From positions 62,001 to 126,000 of the forward strand of contig NZ_WOSV01000005.1 in NCBI RefSeq assembly GCF_011516655.1: a stretch of 64,000 bases of DNA, in the 5' to 3' direction. Under the pieces are notes generated by a model, which worked only from the letters and a program-made list of their open reading frames with translations, did not search any database and was not told the DNA's origin. Made by a program: the position numbers and the translations under genes. This DNA comes from Acetobacter thailandicus (GTDB lineage: Bacteria; Pseudomonadota; Alphaproteobacteria; Acetobacterales; Acetobacteraceae). The stretch's first letter is position 1; every line of letters begins with the position of its first letter. Shown here in pieces: positions 9,270 through 17,797 of this stretch.

Positions 9270-10292
9270 TCATGCAGGTGCGTGTACTGGTACGGCATCC
9301 AGGCCGATACCTGTTGTATGCATACCAAGACGATCAAGCAGCTTACGATCTCTCTGCGCCTGAGGGTTTGGGGTTGTGAGCAGGCGTTCACCGTAGAAGA
9401 TTGAGTTAGCACCCGCCAGGAAGCACAGGGTCTGTGTCTCATCGCTCATGTTTTCACGACCTGCTGCCAGACGCACACGACTTTTTGGCATGGTGATTCG
9501 TGCAACAGCAATCATGCGTACAAAATCTATGGGATCAACGGTTTCAGCTTCACCCAGAGGGGTTCCTTTAACGCGTACAAGCAGGTTAATGGGCACGCTT
9601 TCAGGGTGAACGGGCAGGGTAGCCAGGGCAGCAATCAGGCCAGCACGGTCTGTTTCATTTTCTCCCATGCCGACAATACCGCCACAACAGACGTTAATAC
9701 CTGCGTCACGTACGTTTGAGAGTGTATCCAGACGATCCTGATAGGTGCGGGTTGTAATAATTTCACCGTAAAATTCAGGAGATGTATCAAGGTTGTGGTT
9801 ATAATAATCGAGGCCTGATTTTTTAAGTTTCTCAGCCTGGTCTGTATCGAGCATACCCAGCGTTACACAGGTCTCAAGTCCCAGTTCCTTCACGCCCTCA
9901 ATCATAGAGCAGACTGTTTCCAGGTCGTGCTCTTTAGGCGAACGCCAGGCGGCCCCCATGCAGAAGCGGCTTGCACCTGCGCTTTTTGCTTTACGTGCTT
10001 CTTCCAGAACTTTTTCAACCGCCATCAGACGGTCAGCTTTCACGCTTTCTTCATGCCTGGCGCTTTGTGGGCAGTAGGCACAGTCCTCAGGGCATCCACC
10101 GGTTTTAATAGAGAGAAGAGTTGAGATCTGAATATCGGTCGGGTCAAAGCTGGCACGATGTATTGCCTGTGCACGAAACATCAGCTCAGGAAACGGGAGG
10201 TCAAGCAGGGCCTGAATTTCAGCAACAGTCCAGTCATTGCGACACTGGGGTGCACCAGAAGAGAAGGGGGCGATAGGCGAACCGTCAGCCAT
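9270..10292 (-). CDS. bioB: Biotin synthase
   Basis: A 340-residue radical-SAM enzyme that inserts sulfur into dethiobiotin. The [4Fe-4S] motif is [11 protein letters not shown] near residue 68, followed by the family blocks [31 protein letters not shown] and RLAAGRENM, which hold the cysteines and arginine of the second, [2Fe-2S], cluster. No other biotin gene is in the window. It leads the bioB-queE-queC-queD group, which mixes two pathways that both use radical-SAM chemistry. It diverges from the DUF333 lipoprotein with 223 bases between the two starts. Confidence 0.95.
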   Translation of the reverse strand: MADGSPIAPFSSGAPQCRNDWTVAEIQALLDLPFPELMFRAQAIHRASFDPTDIQISTLLSIKTGGCPEDCAYCPQSARHEESVKADRLMAVEKVLEEARKAKSAGASRFCMGAAWRSPKEHDLETVCSMIEGVKELGLETCVTLGMLDTDQAEKLKKSGLDYYNHNLDTSPEFYGEIITTRTYQDRLDTLSNVRDAGINVCCGGIVGMGENETDRAGLIAALATLPVHPESVPINLLVRVKGTPLGEAETVDPIDFVRMIAVARITMPKSRVRLAAGRENMSDETQTLCFLAGANSIFYGERLLTTPNPQAQRDRKLLDRLGMHTTGIGLDAVPVHAPA

Positions 10293-10515
10293 AATATATG
10301 CAATCCTGAATATTGAGAGATAGAGAATGGGGCGAGTATAGTCGCTTTATAACATGAAAGCCAGCAGGAGAGATGCCCTCTGCTACAGAGAAGGAAGTCC
10401 GGCCTGCACCTGTTAATTTTTTAAGTTATAGTTCATAATAAGCAGTAAAAAAAGTGTTAAATGATCTTATATATCAGGTCATTTCTCTTGAAATTTAAGG
10501 GGGTATCTCAAGGAT

Positions 10516-10827
10516 ATGCAGATTCATTTTTCATCTTTTAAAAAGGGAATGGTTATTTTCGCACTGGCAGCAGGACTGACAGCATGCAGCCATCCTGATC
10601 AACCATCTGCCGATGCATCTCTGACCAAGACGACACAGGTTCGCACTCTGAGAGTGCCTAATCCTGCAACCGTGTATTGCATAAAGCAGAAAGGGACTAT
10701 TGAGATACGCAATGAAAGCAAGGGACAGATAACATACTGCCACTTGCCAGATGGTACAGTGACCGAACAGTGGACCTTGTTTCGTCAGAACAATCCTGAT
10801 CAGGCAGCGGCAGGAGCATCGAAATAA
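10516..10827 (+). CDS. DUF333 family small lipoprotein
   Basis: A 103-residue exported lipoprotein. The first 24 residues form a signal peptide ending in a lipobox, LTAC. The mature part carries the DUF333 pattern: NPATVYC, then a second cysteine in TYCHLPDG, then EQWTLFR near the end. Proteins with this domain (once called putative hemolysins) have no established function. The ATG follows AAGG 6 bases upstream. It is separated from the cysH cluster by 273 bases and is probably transcribed alone. Confidence 0.8.
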   Translation: MQIHFSSFKKGMVIFALAAGLTACSHPDQPSADASLTKTTQVRTLRVPNPATVYCIKQKGTIEIRNESKGQITYCHLPDGTVTEQWTLFRQNNPDQAAAGASK

Positions 10828-11100
10828 CATTATTCAGTTGCGGGAGACTATCGGTTTCCCCCTCTGATATATAAATCCTATAAGATATATTATGCCAACT
10901 AAATGATAATACGACGGGAGAGCACCATATGTAATTTGTGGGTTCAACGCTATTGAAGTGGAATTTTTATAATTTTTTTCATTAATCCGGTTAAAATCTT
11001 AAATACTGATCAGAAAGTGAATTATTTGGTTGCTTGCATTTCAAACTACGAATGAATAAGTCACTATCAGAACATAGACCCTGTTTTTGAGGGAAATCAG

Positions 11101-11787
11101 ATGACAGTCACAGCCAGTGTGCTTCAGGAACTGAAGAAATCAGAAGACGATCCGGTTAATCTTTTAAGGCGGGCATCTGAACTGCTGCCTGGTAAGATTG
11201 CTGTCATGTCATCTTTTGGCGCTGAATCTGCGCTGTTGCTGGCCTTCGTCGCTGAGGCTGATCCGGCTTTGCCTGTGATTTTTCTGCAAACAGGTCAGCA
11301 TTTTCCTGAGACTTTACGTTACCGTAAGGAGCTGGCTGAGAGACTGGGTTTGACAAACGTGCAGGACGCGGCTCCGCCCCCTGCCCGAATTGCCGAATTC
11401 GATCCTACAGGTGAGCTGTGGGCTTTCGACCCTGACGCCTGTTGCCGTATTCGCAAAGTTGAGCCGCTTGATACGGCCTGCCTGCCTTATCCTGTGCTTG
11501 TTACCGGGCGTAAACGTGGTCAGGCCATAACACGGCAGGCCTTGTCTGTTGTCGAAGTTAAAGATGACGGCCAGGTTCGTCTCAATCCTCTTGCCGCATG
11601 GTCAGCTGATGAGATCAGGCAGGAAATGGTGCGTCGTGACCTGCCTCCGCACCCCCTGGTTGCTGAGGGTTACCCTTCAATCGGATGTGCGCCATGCACA
11701 CATTCTGTAAAAGAGGGGCAGGATGCACGGTCAGGACGATGGGCCGGCCTTGCCAAGACAGAATGCGGTATTCACACAGCCCGCTAA
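11101..11787 (+). CDS. cysH: Adenylyl-/phosphoadenylyl-sulfate reductase, iron-sulfur type
   Basis: A 228-residue thiol-dependent reductase that releases sulfite from activated sulfate. The PP-loop-like SSFGAESALLL and HFPETLRYR are visible. The cysteine pairs C114-C115 and C196-C199, plus the reactive cysteine in ECGIH near the end, are those of the [4Fe-4S] enzymes, which usually accept APS. Because the cluster also has an APS kinase domain (in cysNC), which makes PAPS, the true substrate is open; some iron-sulfur CysH proteins use both. The ATG follows GAGGGA. It leads a nine-gene sulfate cluster. Confidence 0.92.
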   Translation: MTVTASVLQELKKSEDDPVNLLRRASELLPGKIAVMSSFGAESALLLAFVAEADPALPVIFLQTGQHFPETLRYRKELAERLGLTNVQDAAPPPARIAEFDPTGELWAFDPDACCRIRKVEPLDTACLPYPVLVTGRKRGQAITRQALSVVEVKDDGQVRLNPLAAWSADEIRQEMVRRDLPPHPLVAEGYPSIGCAPCTHSVKEGQDARSGRWAGLAKTECGIHTAR

Positions 11788-11840
11788 GGTGCATGCTGTG
11801 ACGGTTTAATTTACTTTTTAGAAACAGGTTTTTATCCATT

Positions 11841-12635
11841 ATGGACCATTTAGATCAGCTTGAGGCTCAGAGCATTTTCATTCTGCGTGAGGCCTATCGT
11901 AAATTGCGTCCTCTGGCCATGTTATGGTCTCTGGGCAAAGACTCAAACGTCATGGTGTGGCTGGCGAAAAAAGCCTTTCTGGGTCGTGTGCCTTTTCCTG
12001 TCATGCATGTTGATACAGGCAAAAAATTTCGTGAAATGTACGAATTTCGCGATGAATATACAAAAAAATGGGAGCTTGATCTGCTCCTTGGGGATTGCCC
12101 GCCTGTAGAGGAAATGGACCCTTCTCTTCCTCCGGCTGCCCGTTCGGCTGCCCGTAAAACGGCTGGTCTTGCGGCTATGATTGAGAAGCACCGCCTGCAG
12201 GGTGTTATTGCCGGCATTCGTCGTGACGAACAGGGTACCCGTGCTAAAGAGCGCGTTTTCAGCCCTCGTGGTGCCAGCCATAAATGGGATATCCGCAATC
12301 AGCCTCCCGAGTTCTGGGACCAGTATGCCACCCCGCATGAAGAAGGTATGCATATTCGTGTTCACCCTCTTCTTTCATGGAGAGAGATTGATATCTGGCG
12401 TTACATCGAGCGTGAAGGTATCCCCCTGGTCGATCTGTATTTTGCAAAAGATGGTAAACGTTATCGCTCTCTGGGTGATCAGGATATTACCAGTCCGGTT
12501 GAAAGTAATGCCTCAACACTTGCTGAGGTTATTGCAGAGCTGGAAACGACACGGACATCTGAGCGTTCAGGCCGCGCGATGGATCATGAGTCTGAAGATG
12601 CCTTCGAACGTCTGCGTGTTGCAGGTTATCTCTGA
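11841..12635 (+). CDS. cysD: Sulfate adenylyltransferase subunit 2
   Basis: A 264-residue small subunit of ATP sulfurylase that forms APS from sulfate and ATP with its GTPase partner. The PP-loop motif is WSLGKDSNVM near residue 30; other landmarks are HVDTGKKFREMYEFRD, GIRRDEQGTRAKER and the C-terminal SGRAMDHESEDAFE. It is somewhat shorter than the 300-residue E. coli protein, as is common. It lies 53 bases after cysH and 24 bases ahead of the cysNC ATG. Confidence 0.95.
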   Translation: MDHLDQLEAQSIFILREAYRKLRPLAMLWSLGKDSNVMVWLAKKAFLGRVPFPVMHVDTGKKFREMYEFRDEYTKKWELDLLLGDCPPVEEMDPSLPPAARSAARKTAGLAAMIEKHRLQGVIAGIRRDEQGTRAKERVFSPRGASHKWDIRNQPPEFWDQYATPHEEGMHIRVHPLLSWREIDIWRYIEREGIPLVDLYFAKDGKRYRSLGDQDITSPVESNASTLAEVIAELETTRTSERSGRAMDHESEDAFERLRVAGYL

Positions 12636-12659
12636 TATTTAGTGCGGACAGGAAAGATC

Positions 12660-14540
12660 ATGACCCAGAGCAATACTTTTTCTCACGAAGCAGCAACGCC
12701 AATTGTTATTGTTGGCCATGTCGATCATGGTAAATCTACTTTTATTGGCCGGCTGCTGCACGATACAGATAATCTGCAGGATGGTAAGGTCGCCCAGATT
12801 ATTGAATCATCTAAAAAACGTGGCCTCAAAATTGAGTGGAGCTTTCTGCTCGATTCTTTGCAGATTGAACGTGACCAGGGCGTTACGGTTGATTCAACCC
12901 GTATCCCGTTTCATCTGAACAAACGTGAATTTGTTATTGTTGATGCCCCCGGCCATCGTCAGTTTTTGCGTAATATGATAACCGGTGCCGCCGATGCAGA
13001 GGCCGCTGTGCTGGTTGTTGATGCAGCCGAAGGCGCTCAGGAGCAGACACGTCGTCATGCAATGTTGCTGCATCTTATCGGCATCAGGCATGTCATCGTT
13101 TTGCTTAATAAAGCTGATCTTCTTGATTTTGATCAGAAAAAAATTGAGGCCGTTCAGAAGTCAGTGACTGACCTGCTGGAGAAACTGCATCTGAAAGCTG
13201 CCGTTTTTGTTCCGGCTTCTGCTCGTGATGGTGATAATATTGCGGCACGTTCAGAGCGTACACCATGGTACAAAGGTCCGACACTGACAGAAGCGCTGTC
13301 AGCTGTTCCCTCACCTGAATCCCGTAACGAGCTGCCTCTGCGTCTGCCGGTGCAGGATGTTTATCGTTTCGGAGATAAACGCTATGTTGCCGGTCGTATC
13401 GAACGTGGTCGTGTTCGCGTTGGTGAAACGGTCATTATTGGCACACAGAAAACACCTGCCCGTATTGCCTCTATCGAAAGCTGGCACACAGCCCCGCAGA
13501 TTTCTGCCGTTTCAGGGCAGTCTGTCGCTGTAACGCTTGAGCCGGATGTTATCCCCGATCGTGGTGATATTCTGTTTCAGCCCGAGGCATCTCCTGTGAG
13601 TGCATCACGCATTAAAGCCCGTCTGTTTTGGCTGCGTCAGGAACCGCTGCATGTTGGTGAGAGCTTTAAGCTGCGCCTGGCGACAGCAGAGCATGATGTA
13701 ACAATTGCATCGATTGACAGTGTGCTTGACCTTGAGAATCTGACACAGAACCCTGGCGATGAAGTGCCTGCTGAAGGTTTTGCTGAGGTTACACTTGCCG
13801 CTTCAGAAAATATTCTGTTTGACCCTTTTACACCGGGTACCGCTGATGGTCGTGGTGTTCTGGTTGATCGTCAGCAGCGTATCGTTGGCGGTGCACCGCT
13901 GATTGGTGCTGCTGCAGTTGCTCAGGGCGAAAATGCTATTCACCCCAGTGCAAGCCGAGTAACGCAGGCTGACCGTGCACGTCAGGCTGGTCATCGCAGT
14001 GGCGTGTACTGGCTGACCGGGCTTTCCGGCTCAGGGAAAAGTACTCTGGCCCGCGGTGCTGAGGCTCAGCTTTTTGCTCAGGGCCTTAATGTAAGTGTGC
14101 TTGATGGGGATACGCTGCGTGCAGGCCTGTGCAAAGACCTTGGTTTTTCAGAAGAAAGCCGGACAGAAAATGTTCGTCGTGCAGCTGAAGTGGCCAGAAT
14201 TCTGAGTGATGCAGGTCAGGTTGTTCTTGTCGCCCTGATTTCCCCGTTACGTTCTGATCGTGCTCTCGCACAGCAGATTATTGGCTCAGATTTTAATGAA
14301 GTCTTTGTTGATGCTGCTCTTTCTGTGTGTGAACAGCGTGACCCTAAAGGGTTATATGCAGCAGCCCGTGCCGGAAAAATTTCAGGTTTCACCGGTATCG
14401 ATGCGCCGTATGAAGCTCCTGAAAGTCCTGCCCTGCGCCTTGAAACAGCTGACAATGGTGCTGATGCGGGTGTAAAAAAACTGACAGACTTTATTAAAGG
14501 CAATGTAGCTCTTGCTGCATCTGCGCGTAAAACTCTGTAG
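12660..14540 (+). CDS. cysNC: Bifunctional sulfate adenylyltransferase subunit 1 / adenylylsulfate kinase
   Basis: A 626-residue fusion. Residues 1-430 are the CysN GTPase, with GHVDHGKST at 19-27, DAPGH and NKADL, then EF-Tu-like beta-barrel domains. Residues 435-626 are CysC, with P-loop GLSGSGKST starting at 454, DGDTLRAGL, and [19 protein letters not shown]. It drives APS synthesis with GTP hydrolysis and then phosphorylates APS to PAPS. A GTG at 12642 is in frame, but the ATG at 12660 with AGGAA in front is preferred. The CysC half retains its P-loop and substrate motifs, so it appears active. Confidence 0.95.
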   Translation: MTQSNTFSHEAATPIVIVGHVDHGKSTFIGRLLHDTDNLQDGKVAQIIESSKKRGLKIEWSFLLDSLQIERDQGVTVDSTRIPFHLNKREFVIVDAPGHRQFLRNMITGAADAEAAVLVVDAAEGAQEQTRRHAMLLHLIGIRHVIVLLNKADLLDFDQKKIEAVQKSVTDLLEKLHLKAAVFVPASARDGDNIAARSERTPWYKGPTLTEALSAVPSPESRNELPLRLPVQDVYRFGDKRYVAGRIERGRVRVGETVIIGTQKTPARIASIESWHTAPQISAVSGQSVAVTLEPDVIPDRGDILFQPEASPVSASRIKARLFWLRQEPLHVGESFKLRLATAEHDVTIASIDSVLDLENLTQNPGDEVPAEGFAEVTLAASENILFDPFTPGTADGRGVLVDRQQRIVGGAPLIGAAAVAQGENAIHPSASRVTQADRARQAGHRSGVYWLTGLSGSGKSTLARGAEAQLFAQGLNVSVLDGDTLRAGLCKDLGFSEESRTENVRRAAEVARILSDAGQVVLVALISPLRSDRALAQQIIGSDFNEVFVDAALSVCEQRDPKGLYAAARAGKISGFTGIDAPYEAPESPALRLETADNGADAGVKKLTDFIKGNVALAASARKTL

Positions 14541-14574
14541 TCACCTGTTTAGTGTCATGGGCTAACGCTTGCTT

Positions 14575-15441
14575 ATGGTAGCCGGAAAAATGAAAAAAGC
14601 TTTTGCTCTCTTCTGGCAGGGAGGAGATTCCACCCTGCCCGGCTATCGTCTGTCACTTACTGTGACACTCGTCTGGACCGGTTTTTTTATTATTTTGCCT
14701 CTTTTTGCTCTGGCATTACGTCCCTGGCAAAATGGTTTTGGCATGGTTTTGAACGAGCTGCATGATACACGTATGTTTGCAGCGTTATGGACCAGTTTTT
14801 CGAGTGCGGTTGCTGCTGCACTCTTAAATATTCCTCTGGGTTTGTTTCTGGCATGGATGCTGGTTCGCGGTCATCTTCCTGGCCGTAAAATGGCTGATGC
14901 TCTGATTGATCTGCCACTTGCTATTCCAACTGCGGTGTCAGGCATTACACTGGCTACGCTCTACAGCCCCAGAGGCTGGCTTGGTGCTCCTCTGTCCAAA
15001 ATAGGCATTGATGTTGCCTATACCCGCACGGGTATTGTTCTGGCTCTTATGTTTGTTGGCCTGCCTTTTATGGTCAGGACAATTGAGCCTGTTTTAAAAA
15101 ACCTGCCCCACGAGCTTGAAGAGGCAGCCAGACTTCTTGGCGCCAGACCCCGGCAGGTTATAGGACGGGTTCTGCTCGCACCCCTTATCCCCACAGTTAT
15201 AACCGGATTTGGCCTCGCTTTTGCGCGGGGTATGGGCGAATATGGCTCTGTTATTTTTATTGCAGGTAATCAGCCGTTTAAAAGTGAAATAGCACCTTTA
15301 CTTATTGTCGTGCGCCTGCAGGAGTTCGATTATTCCGGTGCTACGGCTATCGCTCTTATTTTGTTGCTTATTTCTTTTCTGTCTCTGATTTTTGTCGGCG
15401 CCGTTCGCAAAAAACTCTCAGTCTGGACATCTGCATCATGA
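14575..15441 (+). CDS. cysT: Sulfate ABC transporter permease CysT
   Basis: A 288-residue inner-membrane permease with about six hydrophobic segments. The permease loop for the ATPase is EEAARLLGARPRQVI, and GMGEYGSVIFIAGN is the typical CysT late motif. It pairs with CysW to import sulfate or thiosulfate. The start is uncertain: ATG at 14575 and ATG at 14590 are both possible with weak ribosome sites, and a TTG lies at 14569. The stop overlaps the cysW start (ATGA). No periplasmic sulfate-binding protein gene precedes it here; it must be encoded elsewhere. Confidence 0.92.
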   Translation: MVAGKMKKAFALFWQGGDSTLPGYRLSLTVTLVWTGFFIILPLFALALRPWQNGFGMVLNELHDTRMFAALWTSFSSAVAAALLNIPLGLFLAWMLVRGHLPGRKMADALIDLPLAIPTAVSGITLATLYSPRGWLGAPLSKIGIDVAYTRTGIVLALMFVGLPFMVRTIEPVLKNLPHELEEAARLLGARPRQVIGRVLLAPLIPTVITGFGLAFARGMGEYGSVIFIAGNQPFKSEIAPLLIVVRLQEFDYSGATAIALILLLISFLSLIFVGAVRKKLSVWTSAS

Positions 15442-16241
15442 CCCGCTTTTTTCTGTGGTGCGCAACCTGGGGCCTGATAGGCCTGGTTTTGCTGATGCCA
15501 CCAGCTGTTATTCTTGCTGAAGCACTGAGTCATGGCATTATGCCCGCTCTGAAAACGCTTCAGGACCCGGATGGTATTGCAGCGATTGAGCTGACACTTG
15601 AGGTGACTGTGGTTGCGGTCGTGCTGAATACGATATTTGGCATTCTTGCAGCCTGGCTTCTGACCCGCTTTCGTTTTCCGGGGCGAGGTCTGTTGCTGGT
15701 GCTGGTCGAACTACCTCTGAGCATTTCTCCTGTTGTTTCTGGTCTGGTCTGGCTTTTGTTGTTTGGTGCGCAGGGCTGGTGGGGTTCTGCACTTGATCGT
15801 ATGGGGATCCAGATCGCTTTTGCGGTGCCTGGTATCATTCTGGCGACATTATTTGTTACCCTGCCCTATGTTGTGCGCACACTTATCCCATTGATGGAGC
15901 AGCAGGGACGCGATGCTGAAGAGGCCGCAACTCTGGCAGGTGCAGGGTTCTGGCAAATTTTGTTCAGAGTGACATTGCCTGGTGCACGGGTCGCGTTATT
16001 TTCTGGTGTTCTCATGACAACAGCCCGTGCAATGGGCGAGTTTGGTGCGGTTTCTGTGGTGTCAGGGCATATCCCGGGACTGACAGAAACAATGCCTTTA
16101 CATATTGAAAGCCTGTATAATGGTTATCAGACGGTGGCAGCCTTCACGATGGCAGCTCTGCTTGCATTTATGTCGATGACCGTTGTTTTTTTACGTTCAC
16201 TTCCTGATTTTATGAACCGCACCCGGGAAGATCCCTCATGA
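15438..16241 (+). CDS. cysW: Sulfate ABC transporter permease CysW
   Basis: A 267-residue integral membrane permease, partner of CysT. Six hydrophobic segments are visible, with the ATPase-contact loop DAEEAATLAGAGFWQI and the late motif AMGEFGAVSVVSGHIPG characteristic of CysW. Both ends use ATGA overlaps, with cysT upstream and cysA downstream, so the three transporter subunits are translationally coupled. The product is placed in the inner membrane. Confidence 0.94.
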   Translation: MTRFFLWCATWGLIGLVLLMPPAVILAEALSHGIMPALKTLQDPDGIAAIELTLEVTVVAVVLNTIFGILAAWLLTRFRFPGRGLLLVLVELPLSISPVVSGLVWLLLFGAQGWWGSALDRMGIQIAFAVPGIILATLFVTLPYVVRTLIPLMEQQGRDAEEAATLAGAGFWQILFRVTLPGARVALFSGVLMTTARAMGEFGAVSVVSGHIPGLTETMPLHIESLYNGYQTVAAFTMAALLAFMSMTVVFLRSLPDFMNRTREDPS

Positions 16242-17299
16242 GTGTTGTTGTTGAAAACCTGATCAGATGTGCTCCCGGTAGTGAGCGCATATTACTCAGT
16301 GATGTGTCATTGTCAGTCGAAAGCGGTGCATTTGTTGCCCTTGTCGGGCCATCAGGTGCAGGTAAAACCACCCTTTTGCGCGCTATCGCCGGCCTTGATA
16401 AATATGATTCAGGAACTGTTTCCCTGAACGGAGAGACCCTGGCCAGCATTCAGGAGAGAGCGGGAAAAGTCGGTTTTGTGTTTCAGAGCTACGCACTTTT
16501 TCCGCATATGACAGTTGCCCGTAACATCAGTTTCGGCCTGGATGTTTTGTCAAAGGCGCAGCGTCCGTCAGCATCTGAGATTTCGGCTCGTGTGCAGGAA
16601 TTATTAGACCTTATGCAGATTCCTGATCTGGGTAAGGCTTACCCTTCCCGCCTGTCTGGCGGTCAGCGTCAGCGCGTGGCCCTTGCCCGTGCGCTCGCAA
16701 CGCGTCCTGATGTGTTGCTGCTTGATGAGCCTTTTGGTGCTCTTGATCCGATTGTGCGCCGTGCAATCAGAACCTGGCTTCGTGCGTTACATGATCAGCT
16801 TGGCCTGACAACTATTCTCGTCACTCATGATCAGGAAGAAGCACTTGAAGTTGCGGATCGTATTGTCGTGATGCAGCACGGGCGTATTGTGCAGAATGCA
16901 AGCCCGGCCCAGCTTGATGAAGCACCCGAAACAGCCTTTGTGATGGAGTTTCTGGGAGAAGCCGTCAGTTTCAAAGGTGTCATCCAGGCTGATACAGGTC
17001 TTTTTATACCTGACGAAGCCGGTGTTTTGCCGTTTGCAACCTCATGTCCTGCCGGCCCGGCAGAAGCAATGATACGACCGTTTGAGATTTTTCCTGAAAA
17101 TGCAGCAACCGGGGGTAAGATTGCGCTGGTGCGTCATGGCCGGCGCAATGGTTTTCTGCATTATTCAGCACAGTTGCCTGAGCGTAGTGTGCCAGTATTT
17201 TTTCCGGTGCATACAAAGCACCAGTCCATTTCTGATTCCTGCCAGGGGTTAAATATTGCAGAGGCCCGTCTTTTCAGAAATGGACAGAGGATTGTTTGA
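16238..17299 (+). CDS. cysA: Sulfate ABC transporter ATP-binding protein
   Basis: A 353-residue ATPase that powers sulfate/thiosulfate import. Walker A is GPSGAGKTT near residue 38, the Q-loop is VFQSYALFPHM, the signature LSGGQRQR, Walker B LLLDEPFGALD and the switch histidine is in TILVTHDQEEA. A C-terminal regulatory domain of about 110 residues follows, as in CysA. It overlaps cysW by 4 bases. Its stop is followed by 128 bases that hold a palindrome before the DUF2849 gene. Confidence 0.95.
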   Translation: MSVVVENLIRCAPGSERILLSDVSLSVESGAFVALVGPSGAGKTTLLRAIAGLDKYDSGTVSLNGETLASIQERAGKVGFVFQSYALFPHMTVARNISFGLDVLSKAQRPSASEISARVQELLDLMQIPDLGKAYPSRLSGGQRQRVALARALATRPDVLLLDEPFGALDPIVRRAIRTWLRALHDQLGLTTILVTHDQEEALEVADRIVVMQHGRIVQNASPAQLDEAPETAFVMEFLGEAVSFKGVIQADTGLFIPDEAGVLPFATSCPAGPAEAMIRPFEIFPENAATGGKIALVRHGRRNGFLHYSAQLPERSVPVFFPVHTKHQSISDSCQGLNIAEARLFRNGQRIV

Positions 17300-17324
17300 T
17301 TTCACGTAAAAAACTGTTATTATG

Positions 17325-17336
17325 CAGTATATACTG
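17325..17336. promoter_or_regulatory. 12-bp palindrome ahead of DUF2849-cysI
   Basis: CAGTATATACTG is a perfect palindrome in the cysA-DUF2849 gap. It is nested inside a wider inverted pair, CTGTTAT at 17314-17320 and ATAACAG at 17352-17358. It may be a regulator site for a second promoter in the sulfur cluster, or part of a transcript structure. No known operator is recognised, and I did not see the same palindrome before cysH. Confidence 0.35.
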
Positions 17337-17427
17337 GCTGTTTTTCGTCAGATAACAGTATTTTATCAACGATATGCCGGCGTGAATTTCTGCCGGCCTG
17401 GCTTCAGATGTGTTGTGAGAGTGTGAA

Positions 17428-17748
17428 ATGGACCGTAGAAATAACCGCCGTGACACAGAAGGGTCGAGTGTTCTGACCGCGAACAATCTGCTTGATGGTC
17501 GTATTGTCTGGCTGGCGGCAGATGGATCGTGGCAGCCTTTCCTCAAACAGGCCAGAGTGTTTGATAATACTGAAATTGAGCAGATTCTGCCCAAATATCA
17601 GGGTCTGGCTCAGCAGGAAGGTCTGGTTGGCATTTATGGGGTGCAGGTCACTCTGACAGATGCGGGGCCGGTGCCTGTGACAACACGTGAAATTATACGT
17701 GCTGATGGCCCAAGCACACACCCTCAGTTTGCTCCTTCGGCCTCCTGA
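17428..17748 (+). CDS. DUF2849 domain protein, partner of sulfite reductase
   Basis: A 106-residue soluble protein with the DUF2849 start VLTANNLLDGRIVWL and a centre rich in acidic and hydrophobic residues. In alphaproteobacteria this domain sits directly ahead of cysI, as here (cysI starts 49 bases downstream). Its role is not known; guilt by association suggests help for sulfite reductase or siroheme delivery. No cysteine clusters, signal peptide or membrane segment are visible. Confidence 0.8.
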   Translation: MDRRNNRRDTEGSSVLTANNLLDGRIVWLAADGSWQPFLKQARVFDNTEIEQILPKYQGLAQQEGLVGIYGVQVTLTDAGPVPVTTREIIRADGPSTHPQFAPSAS

Positions 17749-17797
17749 TCTGCCTGTCTGGATTTTATTTTTCTTCTTCAGTCAAAGTCGGTAAAAA

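Noticed and set aside
10828-11100. A riboswitch or RNA gene before cysH
   Set aside because: The 273 bases are AT-rich with short repeats such as GATATAT, but no known aptamer or RNA-gene pattern was seen.
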